From an uncultured Planctomycetaceae bacterium (GTDB lineage Bacteria; Planctomycetota; Planctomycetia; Planctomycetales; Planctomycetaceae): a stretch of 64,000 bases of DNA. Positions 1 to 8,514 of the stretch are shown in pieces. Below the pieces are notes generated by a model, which saw only the letters and a list, made by a program, of their open reading frames with translations, did no database searches and had not been told where the DNA came from. Position 1 is the stretch's first letter; each line of letters starts with the position of its first letter. The translations under genes and the position numbers were made by a program. The DNA is taken from assembly GCA_943787265.1 (NCBI GenBank), contig CALSLT010000014.1, positions 224,107-288,106 on the forward strand, read 5' to 3'.

Positions 1-2
1 CT

Positions 3-3000
3 GCTCCAATGGAAAGCCTGATGCTTGGCGTGTTGACGGGCGACGCCGGATTCATGATGCCGCCAGAGGGCGAAGGCGAACGTCTGTCGGAAGCCGAAAT
101 TGCCATTATTGCTGCGTGGATCAAAGAAGGTGCTCCCGCGCCAGTCGACGAGGAGCCGCAAGCCGATCCAAAGGACTACTGGTCGTATCAGCCGATCGCG
201 CAGCCCCAGGTGTCACATGACGCTGAGGACTCATGGAGCCACAACTCGGTAGACAGGTTCATCCGCCAAAAACACTTAGAGCTGAACCTTCAACCGGTTG
301 GTGACGCTCCTCCTGCCGTGTTGCTGCGGCGTGTCTTTCTGGATCTGATCGGCCTTCCGCCGACTCGGGAAGAGCTTCACGCGTTTCTGGCAGACCCGTC
401 CGCAGATGCCTACGCCGCGATTGTCGATGGCCTTTTGTCACGACCCCAGTACGGCGAACGCTGGGGACGCCACTGGATGGACGTCTGGCGGTACAGCGAC
501 TGGTACGGTCGTCGAGCCAGCAACGAAATGCGTTACAGCCAGCGGCACATCTGGAAGTGGCGAAACTGGATCATCGAATCACTGAACGATGACAAGGGGT
601 ACGACCAGATGGTGCGCGAGATGCTCGCCGCCGACGAGATCGCCCCCACCGATACAAACACGCTTCGAGCGACGGGGTTCCTCGGTCGCAACTGGTACAA
701 GTTCGACCGCAACGTCTGGCTGTTCGAAACCGTCGAGCAGACAAGTCAGGCGTTTCTCGGCCTCACGCTTCGTTGCTGCCGATGTCATGACCACAAGTAC
801 GATCCAATTTCGCAATTGGACTACTACCGCTTTCGAGCCTTCTTCGAGCCGCACGACGTTCGAACCGATCCGCTGTCAGCAGGCAGCGGGGTCATCCAGG
901 ATCAAACGCTCGGCGAGTTCCCTGTCGATGGTTTATCGCGGATTTACGATAAGACGATCGATGCACCGACCTGGCTGTTTGAACGTGGCAACGATCGATC
1001 CCCCGACGAGTCTCAACCGATCAGTCCGGCTGTCCCGGCATCGCTCGGGGTCGAGTTGGCTGAGATTCGTCCCGTGCAGTTGCCCGCCGAAGCCTGGTAT
1101 CCCGCTTTGCAGAGTGGCTACACACAAAGCTTGATCAACGTAGCGGAAGCGGATGTCGCAGCAGCCGAATCTCAGCTTGAGAAGGTTCAAGGAGACCTGA
1201 AGCTCGCCGCAGGTAAACTGGCTGTTGCTGTTGCCAGTTCTGAATCGAAGAAGGCTGCCGAACCTGAAAACACGAATTCCGTTGAGGAACCATTCTTCCA
1301 TGATGACTTCGCATTACCGCGGCCTGAAACTTGGAAAACACTCAACGGCGACTGGAAATACGAGGGCGGGCATCTTACTCAGAAATCGGTCACCAGCTTC
1401 GCGACGGTGGTCACCACGAAGAACCACCCCAAAGATTTTCAAATAAAGGTTCGCTACCGAACACTTTCGCCAGGTGGTTACCGATCTGTCGGATTCAGTT
1501 TTGACTTCGTCGACAAGGGCAACTCACAGGACGTCTACACGAGCACCGGGGACACTCGTCAGAGTATTCAGGCTTTTCATCGAACGGCAGGCAAACAGGT
1601 TTACCCGCGTGCGGGCATTGTTCCGGTCAAGCTGAAGGTTGGTGACGAAACGCTTGTGGAAGTCACAGTGCGAGGACCGTTGTTGAACATCCGCCTGAAC
1701 GGCGAACTGAAACTCGAATACGTGATGCCCGAGGCTCGGCGAGACGGAAAATTCGCCTTGTGGGTTCACAACGGTGCGGCCGAGTTTCTTGAGTTGGAGA
1801 TTCTGGAACTGCGAGAAAGCATCGATGACCTGCGACGGAAGCAACTCGAAGCCGAGCACGCAGTCGCCGTTCAGAAACAACGAATTTCGTTAGCCAGACT
1901 CCAGGTTGAGTCGCTACGGGCTCGCATCACCGCGGAGCAAGCTCAGCACTCGCAGCCACCGGCCGATAACTCGACAGAGCTGGCGGCACTTGCGGCTGCT
2001 GCAGAACGTAAAGTTGCGATTGCTCAAGCCGAAATCGAAGTGCTGATCGCAGGGCAACAAGTTGACCTGGTGAACCAGGCTCGAAGTCGAACTGAGCCCA
2101 AGGCAGACTCAAAACTGCCGGACGAATCGGCGGCTGATAAGAAGCTTGCCGCCGCAAAGAAAAAACTGGTCGCCGCAGTCGACGCGGAAAACCTCAAAGA
2201 AGCAAAGTACGAACCAATTGGGGCGACGTACCCAAAAACCAGCACAGGACGCCGATCCGCTTTGGCAGCGTGGATTACCGACGCTCGAAATCCGCGCACG
2301 GCGAGAGTCGCTGCTAACCACATCTGGCTGCGGCATTTCGGCGAAGCCATCGTTCCGTCCGTCGAGAACTTCGGTCTGAATGGGAAGCAGCCTTCGCACC
2401 CAGAATTACTCGACTGGCTGGCTTCGGAACTTGTCGGGAATGATTGGTCGATGAAACATCTTCACCGTCAGATTGTCCTTTCACGGACCTACCGTCTTAG
2501 CTCGGCCGCGGCGGAAACTTCTCCGAACCGCAAGACTGATCCAGAGAACCTGTTTCTGTGGCGAGCTAACTCGCGACGCATGGAAGCAGAAGTGGTCCGC
2601 GATTGTGTGCTGGCCTCTGCAGGCAAGCTCGACCTGACGCGAGGTGGCCCAGACATCGCTCACACCGAAGGCGCAAAGTCGCTCAGACGCAGCTTGTACT
2701 TTCGCATCACGCCGGACGATCGCATGAAGTTTCTGGAATTGTTCGACGTCGCCAATCCCAACGCCTGTTACCGCCGCAGCGACAGCGTGGTGCCTCAACA
2801 GGCGCTCGCCCTGACAAACAGTGCGTTACCGCTTGAAATGTCCCGGCACCTGGCGAGGCAGCTTGTTGAAGCGACGGCTAATGAAAACGGCAACGTTGCG
2901 AATCAGCAATTCATCGCCGCCGCGTTTGAACAAACGATGTCCCGCCAGCCAACAACGGCCGAATTCCGGTTCTGTCGGCAGTTCCTTGATCGACAGACTC

Positions 3001-3143
3001 AGGTACTGGGGTCTGCGAAACTCACCGCTTTCCCGGGGGCGACTGTCGCGAAAGTTCCACCGTCGGCGGACAATGAATTGAGGGCCAAAGAAAATCTGGT
3101 TCACGTTCTGTATTGCCACAACGATTTCGTCACGATCCGATAG
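3..3143 (+). CDS. DUF1549/DUF1553 planctomycete cytochrome-type protein, 5' partial
   Basis: The frame is open to the window edge, so the ATG at 9 is probably internal. The first 45 residues, with a MPPEGE stretch and a WIKEGAP stretch, resemble the end of a planctomycete cytochrome C (PSCyt1) domain whose haem motif would lie upstream. Residues 75-290 fit DUF1549 and include a CCRCH motif at 256-260 followed by DHKYDP. The last 300 residues fit DUF1553 (for example ANHIWLRHFGEAIV). Between them is a long insert: a coiled coil near 375-415, a LamG/DUF1080-like beta domain at about 430-600, and a second Ala/Glu/Lys-rich coiled coil at about 600-740. The DUF1501 gene begins 51 bases downstream, the usual pairing. 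The family is exported and associated with the periplasm; its reaction is unknown. Confidence 0.9.
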   Translation, partial: APMESLMLGVLTGDAGFMMPPEGEGERLSEAEIAIIAAWIKEGAPAPVDEEPQADPKDYWSYQPIAQPQVSHDAEDSWSHNSVDRFIRQKHLELNLQPVGDAPPAVLLRRVFLDLIGLPPTREELHAFLADPSADAYAAIVDGLLSRPQYGERWGRHWMDVWRYSDWYGRRASNEMRYSQRHIWKWRNWIIESLNDDKGYDQMVREMLAADEIAPTDTNTLRATGFLGRNWYKFDRNVWLFETVEQTSQAFLGLTLRCCRCHDHKYDPISQLDYYRFRAFFEPHDVRTDPLSAGSGVIQDQTLGEFPVDGLSRIYDKTIDAPTWLFERGNDRSPDESQPISPAVPASLGVELAEIRPVQLPAEAWYPALQSGYTQSLINVAEADVAAAESQLEKVQGDLKLAAGKLAVAVASSESKKAAEPENTNSVEEPFFHDDFALPRPETWKTLNGDWKYEGGHLTQKSVTSFATVVTTKNHPKDFQIKVRYRTLSPGGYRSVGFSFDFVDKGNSQDVYTSTGDTRQSIQAFHRTAGKQVYPRAGIVPVKLKVGDETLVEVTVRGPLLNIRLNGELKLEYVMPEARRDGKFALWVHNGAAEFLELEILELRESIDDLRRKQLEAEHAVAVQKQRISLARLQVESLRARITAEQAQHSQPPADNSTELAALAAAAERKVAIAQAEIEVLIAGQQVDLVNQARSRTEPKADSKLPDESAADKKLAAAKKKLVAAVDAENLKEAKYEPIGATYPKTSTGRRSALAAWITDARNPRTARVAANHIWLRHFGEAIVPSVENFGLNGKQPSHPELLDWLASELVGNDWSMKHLHRQIVLSRTYRLSSAAAETSPNRKTDPENLFLWRANSRRMEAEVVRDCVLASAGKLDLTRGGPDIAHTEGAKSLRRSLYFRITPDDRMKFLELFDVANPNACYRRSDSVVPQQALALTNSALPLEMSRHLARQLVEATANENGNVANQQFIAAAFEQTMSRQPTTAEFRFCRQFLDRQTQVLGSAKLTAFPGATVAKVPPSADNELRAKENLVHVLYCHNDFVTIR

Positions 3144-3194
3144 CACATCGTTCACACGACAAATCAAAACACGCAGCTCAACCGAGACCTGACC

Positions 3195-4649
3195 ATGATC
3201 AACTTGCTTCCCAGCGAACGCGTATCCCGCCGAGGATTCCTCGGAAATTGCGGAACGGGAGTTACTGGTCTGGCTTTAGGAGCCATGCTCGCACAAGACA
3301 AGGACCTAGCTGCCGGTTCGCAGACGCTGCCAACTGGTCTGCCGAAGATCGCTCCGAAAGCGAAGAGCGTAATCTGGTACTTCATGCTCGGAGGAACCAG
3401 CCACATGGAGAGCTTCGATCCAAAACCGAAGCTCAACGAATTCGCCGGCAAGACGGTCGACGAGTCGCCATTTGGGAAGTCCGTACTCGAGTCTGAGTTT
3501 TACCGGAAAAACGTTCGAGACTTTGCCGGGACACCGCGAGCTTTGATGGCGAAGCTCTATCCGCTGCAGAAAGGTTTTCAGAAACGTGGCGAGAGTGGCA
3601 TCGAAGTCAGCGACTGGTGGCCGCACGTCGGAAGCTGCATCGACGACTTGTCTGTCGTGCGGTCAATGTGGACGACAGACAACGATCACGCCGCACAACT
3701 TCAGTTTCATACGGGCCGCCATATCTTTGATGGCTTTTATCCATCGATCGGGTCCTGGGTTCACTACGGGCTGGGGTCGCTGAACAACAACCTGCCCAGT
3801 TTTGTGGTCATGGGACCGCCGCCTGGAGATTGCTGCGGCGGAAAGGGCGCACACGACGGCAGCTATCTCGGCCCGGAACATTCCGGAGTGCGGCTCAATG
3901 TTCAACCTGACAAAGCCCTGCCATTTGGCTCACCCGGTTCGGATGTCTTCGTCGAAGAACGACGCGGACAGCTCGACCTGCTGCAGCAACTGTCCGGCGA
4001 AACTGCAATCAACTACCCCGACGATGCGGCGCTGCGAGCACGAATAAAGTCTTACGAACTGGCATTCAGGATGCAGATGGCCGTTCCCGAAGTCGTCAAT
4101 CTGGAACGCGAGACGTCAGCCACTCAGGAGTCGTACGGCTTGAACGATGCATCCACAAAGACGGTCGGCCGACAGAGCCTTGTCGCGCGAAGACTGGTCG
4201 AACGCGGCGTACGTTTCGTGCAGATTTACGACGACGGCTGGGACGCTCACAGCAAGCTGATCGCCAATCACACGACCCGATCAAAAGCCGTCGACAAGCC
4301 AATTGCCGGTTTGCTGAAAGACCTTAAACAGCGAGGTTTGCTCGACGAAACGCTCGTCGTATGGGGAACGGAGTTCGGAAGAACACCCGGAGCTGAAAAA
4401 TCCGATGGACGAGACCATCACCCATACGGCTTCTCGATCTGGATGGCGGGCGGCGGAATCAAAGGCGGGACAGTCCACGGAGCCACCGACGAAATCGGCT
4501 TTCACGCGGTCGAAGATCGACATTACGTGACCGACGCGCACGCCACCGTGTTGCACCAACTCGGTCTGAACCCTCGCGACCTGGAAATCCCCGGCCGCAA
4601 GCGACTAGATATCGATTTCGGAAAACCGATCGACGCAATCATCGCCTGA
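3195..4649 (+). CDS. DUF1501 family protein, Tat-exported
   Basis: A 484-residue protein of the DUF1501 family, an alkaline-phosphatase/sulfatase-superfamily fold found almost always beside DUF1549/DUF1553 genes in planctomycetes. The N-terminus has a twin-arginine signal (SRRGFLG near residue 12) followed by a Gly/Ala/Leu-rich segment, so it is probably exported folded. Typical family segments are visible: WYFMLGGTSHMESFDPKP, SMWTTDNDHAAQLQFHTGR, and WGTEFGRTPG with RDHHPYGFS near the C-terminus. It follows the DUF1549/1553 gene by 51 bases on the same strand, so the two are likely co-transcribed. The biochemical activity of the family is not established. The length is normal and there is no sign of damage. 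Confidence 0.92.
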   Translation: MINLLPSERVSRRGFLGNCGTGVTGLALGAMLAQDKDLAAGSQTLPTGLPKIAPKAKSVIWYFMLGGTSHMESFDPKPKLNEFAGKTVDESPFGKSVLESEFYRKNVRDFAGTPRALMAKLYPLQKGFQKRGESGIEVSDWWPHVGSCIDDLSVVRSMWTTDNDHAAQLQFHTGRHIFDGFYPSIGSWVHYGLGSLNNNLPSFVVMGPPPGDCCGGKGAHDGSYLGPEHSGVRLNVQPDKALPFGSPGSDVFVEERRGQLDLLQQLSGETAINYPDDAALRARIKSYELAFRMQMAVPEVVNLERETSATQESYGLNDASTKTVGRQSLVARRLVERGVRFVQIYDDGWDAHSKLIANHTTRSKAVDKPIAGLLKDLKQRGLLDETLVVWGTEFGRTPGAEKSDGRDHHPYGFSIWMAGGGIKGGTVHGATDEIGFHAVEDRHYVTDAHATVLHQLGLNPRDLEIPGRKRLDIDFGKPIDAIIA

Positions 4650-4675
4650 TCGCTCGTCACCTGCCTGCAATGAAG

Positions 4676-4722
4676 AAACCCGCGAAGAGCAAAGACTCAA
4701 AACTTTGCCCCACGCGGGTTTT
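4676..4722. terminator. Nested hairpin, likely bidirectional terminator
   Basis: Outer arms AAACCCGCG (4676-4684) and CGCGGGTTT (4713-4721) pair perfectly. Inside them GCAAAG (4689-4694) pairs with CTTTGC (4703-4708). A short T run follows the right arm, and A residues precede the left arm. It lies between the convergent DUF1501 gene (ends 4649) and oxidoreductase gene (ends 4762), where a terminator serving both strands is expected. Confidence 0.75.
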
Positions 4723-4761
4723 GAATTTCCGTACTTAGAGTTCCAGCGGCTTCTTAACACT

Positions 4762-6210
4762 TCAGACGAGAGTCGGAACTTCGTAGCCGGTCCGGTACTG
4801 ACGTTTGAGAAACTCGTTAGCCGACGCTGAGTTTTCACCAACGAAGATTTCCTTTTCGACATCAACATTCAGCATCGGACTGAGTTTGATCTGAGAGCTG
4901 GCGATGTCGATGCCGTGCGCTCCGAGATGTTTTTCAGTTTCACCGAGCAGGCTGCTCCACACCCCGCGGTCGCCGTTGACTTCCTTCGCGGCTTCGTGAG
5001 TGAATGTGTCGCCGGCTCGGAAGGCAATGTTTGCAAGGTTGCACCAGCCAGTCGAAAGGTGGCCAACCTTCACTTCGGTGTTAAGTGACGAAGCATTTCG
5101 TGAACGAACAGCATCGATGAAGTTTGCCTGATGGAGACCGTTACCGCCCTTCCCTTTGAAGGACTTGATCTTCTTGCCGTCCTTGTCGAATGCCGCACCA
5201 CTGCCGCGCTGCCCTTCGAAACGTCCGCCTTCGCAATAGGCAATGTATCCACTGCCTGGACCAGGATGCTTTGCCGAGCCTCGTTTGCCTGGCGTTTCGG
5301 TCAGGTTGCTTAGACCAATCACAACCGGAATCGAGCCGGTGTCAAAGTAAACAAAGTGGACGTTTGGAGTGTCGCCGGCATCGTTCCAGGCAACTCGGCC
5401 ACCGCCGCCAAAGATCCGTTTCGGCAACGCGACCTTGTCCTGAAACACGTTGTTGCGAAGGTCGTCGAGAACGTGAACACCCCAGTTGCCCATTTCGCCC
5501 GAACCGGTGTTCCAGTCCCAGTGCCAGTCATACTGAAGTTTGTTCCGGTAGATCGGTTGGTCCTGAGCAGGCCCCAGCCAGAGATCGTAGTTGACCTTGG
5601 AGTCAATCTTCAGCGGCGTCTTCGTCTTGCCAATTGCTCCTCGCACGCCGTAGCGGTTGACTCGAGCGGAAACAATTTCGCCGAGCCCCTTTTCTTCGTG
5701 CAGGAACTTTTTGATCTCAGCCTGCATCGGATCGGACCGCTGCTGAGTACCTACCTGGCAGATGCGATTGTGTTTTCGAGCGGCCGCGACGGTCTGCTGA
5801 CCTTCCCACTGGCTGTGCGACAGCGGCTTTTCGACATAAACGTCTTTGCCGGCTTCCATCGCCCAGATCGCGGCCAGACAGTGCCAGTGGTTGCATGTTG
5901 CAACCACGACCGCGTCGACTCCGTCGTCATCGAGCAGGTCCCGAAGATCAGCATAGCCCTTCGCTTTGGGGTATCGTTTTTTTGTGGCCGCAACACGACC
6001 GCCGTCAGGATCGCACAAAGCCGTAATCTTCACGCCGTCGATTTTGTCGAACATTCCCATCAACTGGTTGGCTCGCCCACCGCAACTGATGAATCCGAGA
6101 TTAATCTCCTCGTTCGCGCTGGCGGCAAAAGAGCGGTCCGATGAAGTGGCGAGAAACGCTCCGGCAGCAATTCCGGACTGGATAAACTGGCGGCGGGTCG
6201 ATTGAATCAT
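4762..6210 (-). CDS. Gfo/Idh/MocA family oxidoreductase, Tat-exported
   Basis: A 482-residue NAD(P)-dependent oxidoreductase of the Gfo/Idh/MocA family. The N-terminus carries a twin-arginine signal (TRRQFIQSG) and an Ala-rich segment. A Rossmann fold follows (GFISCGGRANQLMG), with CDPDGGR at the end of the second strand and the family EKP motif in VYVEKPLSHS. The C-terminal half is the alpha/beta dimerisation and substrate domain (WHWDWNTGSGEMGNWGVH). Planctomycetes encode many exported members, assumed to act on sugars or sugar derivatives; the substrate cannot be read from sequence. It is monocistronic here: convergent with DUF1501 across a hairpin, and divergent from the DUF817 gene with 239 bases between. 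Confidence 0.9.
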   Translation of the reverse strand: MIQSTRRQFIQSGIAAGAFLATSSDRSFAASANEEINLGFISCGGRANQLMGMFDKIDGVKITALCDPDGGRVAATKKRYPKAKGYADLRDLLDDDGVDAVVVATCNHWHCLAAIWAMEAGKDVYVEKPLSHSQWEGQQTVAAARKHNRICQVGTQQRSDPMQAEIKKFLHEEKGLGEIVSARVNRYGVRGAIGKTKTPLKIDSKVNYDLWLGPAQDQPIYRNKLQYDWHWDWNTGSGEMGNWGVHVLDDLRNNVFQDKVALPKRIFGGGGRVAWNDAGDTPNVHFVYFDTGSIPVVIGLSNLTETPGKRGSAKHPGPGSGYIAYCEGGRFEGQRGSGAAFDKDGKKIKSFKGKGGNGLHQANFIDAVRSRNASSLNTEVKVGHLSTGWCNLANIAFRAGDTFTHEAAKEVNGDRGVWSSLLGETEKHLGAHGIDIASSQIKLSPMLNVDVEKEIFVGENSASANEFLKRQYRTGYEVPTLV

Positions 6211-6449
6211 GGTCTATGTCCCGTTCAAAAGCGTGATCTTCTGGAATGATGAAGTTTACGAGCAGCGAATAATACCAGCTTGATTGCAGAATCTGCACCG
6301 ATCAGCAATCCCGGTCATGGGCAACTCTTCACGCCCGGTCCAAGCCCGTACCGGTTGCCACCGTCGATGCATGTGTTGGCACGACAACTTGCGAACAAGT
6401 ACCTTGCCCTGCCCTTTGAATCTTTCACGAAGACGCAATGAGTTTCTGA

Positions 6450-7253
6450 ATGCGAACGTTTCTCTATGAGTTCTGGCTGTTCGGAATCAAGTTGGCCTCT
6501 TCCAGCATCTTTGGTGGATACCTGCTGTTTCTGATCATGGTTACGCACTTCTGGTACTCGATCGATGGCTTGTACCGAAACGATTTCCTGTTCCTGGCGG
6601 CGGTGGGATTTCAAATCGTGCTGCTGGTATTTCGGCTGGAGTCGTTTCGTGAAGCGGCCGTGATCATGATCTTTCATGTCGTGGCCACATTCATGGAGCT
6701 GTTCAAAACGTCGGACGCGATCAATGCCTGGCACTATCCCGGCGAAGCATACGTCCGGCTGGGCAACGTCCCATTGTTTGCCGGGTTCATGTACAGCGCC
6801 GTCGGCAGTTACATGGCACGAGTTTCTCGCATCCTGGACTTTCGCTTTACGAATGCTCCACCGACATGGGCGTCGTTCGTCCTTGCAATGTTGATCTACG
6901 CGAACTTTTTCACGCACCATTACATCGTCGACATCCGCAACTTTCTGCTGCTGGGATCTGTCGTGCTCTACGGTCGCTGCGTTATCTATTTCCGAATGGA
7001 CAAAGTCCACCGACACATGCCGCTAATGCTCGCTCAGTTCTTTACCGCAATCATCATCTGGTTCGCAGAAAACGTGGCGACGTACTCGCGAGTGTGGGTC
7101 TACCCCAACCAGACCGGCGAGTGGCAAATGGTCCCCTTCAATAAACTGGTCGCGTGGTACCTGCTGCTGACACTGAGCTTCGTTCTGGTGACGATCGTCC
7201 ATCCGCTCAAGCCGATGATTAAAGACGCGGAAACGCCGGCTGAAGGCGAATGA
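6450..7253 (+). CDS. DUF817 family integral membrane protein
   Basis: A 267-residue, strongly hydrophobic protein with about seven or eight predicted membrane segments and the DUF817 (B. subtilis YoaT-like) features: an N-terminal FLYEFWLFGIKLASSS segment, MELFKTSDAINAWHYPGEA in the middle, and ENVATYSRVWVYPNQ toward the end. The function of the family is unknown. It is a cytoplasmic-membrane protein without an obvious soluble domain. The length is normal. The next gene is convergent and ends 11 bases away, leaving no room for a separate terminator. Confidence 0.85.
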   Translation: MRTFLYEFWLFGIKLASSSIFGGYLLFLIMVTHFWYSIDGLYRNDFLFLAAVGFQIVLLVFRLESFREAAVIMIFHVVATFMELFKTSDAINAWHYPGEAYVRLGNVPLFAGFMYSAVGSYMARVSRILDFRFTNAPPTWASFVLAMLIYANFFTHHYIVDIRNFLLLGSVVLYGRCVIYFRMDKVHRHMPLMLAQFFTAIIIWFAENVATYSRVWVYPNQTGEWQMVPFNKLVAWYLLLTLSFVLVTIVHPLKPMIKDAETPAEGE

Positions 7254-7263
7254 GCCGCGAAAT

Positions 7264-8385
7264 CTACGACTTCGATTCCGTCGCGACGATGATCGCTTTT
7301 CCGTCTTTGCCGATTGGTGCGAAGCTCAACGCCTCAACCGGGCAGACGTCGATGCACCCTCCGCAACCGATGCATGGTGTCTCGGTCAGTCCAAACGAGA
7401 CTTCGATCGGCTTCTTATCTTTGTGAGCATAGGCGGCCACGTCGATTCCCATCGGGCAGGCTTCCGTGCAGACTCCCAGCCCGCGGCATTTGTCATTGGG
7501 GACGACGGCAAACTTGCTGCGTGAGAAGCGGCCGAACAGTTTCATTCCCTGAGCCATCGGGCAGCCGTATCGACACCAGACCCGAGTACCGAAAATGGGA
7601 TAAGCACCGACTCCGACGACTGATCCGAAAACGAAATCGATAATCAGATCCTGAGTTGACTGCATGGCGTCTAAGGCGTTTGTCGCGCTGAAGAATTTCA
7701 TTCCGTCAAGCAGCAACATGACTCCGAAGACGACCGCAAAGCCCAGACAGATAAACTGAATGACTTCGAGCTTCTCTGAAGTTTTTCCACGAGGCGTGTA
7801 AAGCCGCACCCACTTCTGGCCCCAAGGCAGGACGCCAACAGTTTCAGCAAGGTTGCCGCAGGCACAGAACCAACTGCAGTAACGTTTGCCAAAGAACCAG
7901 ACGGCGACCGGGATCACCAGAAACATGTAGACGGCCAGGCCCGGACTTGTGAACGCGGGAAAAACGTAAACGTGTGCGGCTTTGGTGGCGACGCGGCCGG
8001 GATCGTTGAAGAATCCGCCGTCCTGACGAAGTCCAGGCAGCACGTACGGTGCGAAGTAGAAGGCCACAAATTGCACGATCAGAATCGACCGGAATTTGTT
8101 TCGCTGGTATGTCGAGAGCGGACCTTTCTTCTTGCTTCGCTGATACTGATTTCGGTTCGAAATCAGCACCCAGAGGCACGTGCCGCAGACAAGTCCCGTG
8201 TAAACAGTGCCGTACCAGAAGCCGGGGCTTTTGCCGAGCACGTGAAAGGTTGTGAGATCACCATCCGGTCCCAACAGCCAGTACGGATATTTGTGGATCA
8301 CGTAGAAAATCAGGACCGCCGGAAAGAACACCACCAGAAACAGTTTCTCGTTCAAGCTCCGTTGATCCGACTTCTTAACGGCCAT
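7264..8385 (-). CDS. Membrane-bound 4Fe-4S protein, NapH/NosR-like
   Basis: A 373-residue polytopic membrane protein with about five or six hydrophobic helices. Two loop cysteine motifs resemble the paired CxxxCP motifs of NapH/NosR/CcoG-type electron-transfer proteins (CSWFCACG and WCRYGCPMAQG). At the C-terminus are two ferredoxin-type [4Fe-4S] motifs, one with CRGLGVCTEACP and one with CIGCGGCIDVCP. Such proteins pass electrons between the quinone pool or ferredoxin and periplasmic redox partners. No nos, nap or cco gene is next to it, so its partner is unknown. The first loop motif has ACG where CP is usual, which may mark a subfamily. Confidence 0.85.
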   Translation of the reverse strand: MAVKKSDQRSLNEKLFLVVFFPAVLIFYVIHKYPYWLLGPDGDLTTFHVLGKSPGFWYGTVYTGLVCGTCLWVLISNRNQYQRSKKKGPLSTYQRNKFRSILIVQFVAFYFAPYVLPGLRQDGGFFNDPGRVATKAAHVYVFPAFTSPGLAVYMFLVIPVAVWFFGKRYCSWFCACGNLAETVGVLPWGQKWVRLYTPRGKTSEKLEVIQFICLGFAVVFGVMLLLDGMKFFSATNALDAMQSTQDLIIDFVFGSVVGVGAYPIFGTRVWCRYGCPMAQGMKLFGRFSRSKFAVVPNDKCRGLGVCTEACPMGIDVAAYAHKDKKPIEVSFGLTETPCIGCGGCIDVCPVEALSFAPIGKDGKAIIVATESKS

Positions 8386-8514
8386 CGATTGATCCCTTCG
8401 GTTACCGAAACTGCGGCGTGAACTCGCACCAGCGAGCGCTTCTGGTCAACTGGACGCTGCCGCTGCGAAATCCTTACACGAAAACCGGAGTTCCGGAGTT
8501 TTGAGCAACCGGCG

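Noticed and set aside
5356..6144. A 262-codon plus-strand ORF opposite the Gfo/Idh/MocA gene
   Set aside because: It is antisense to a strongly supported oxidoreductase, and the residues have no domain pattern.
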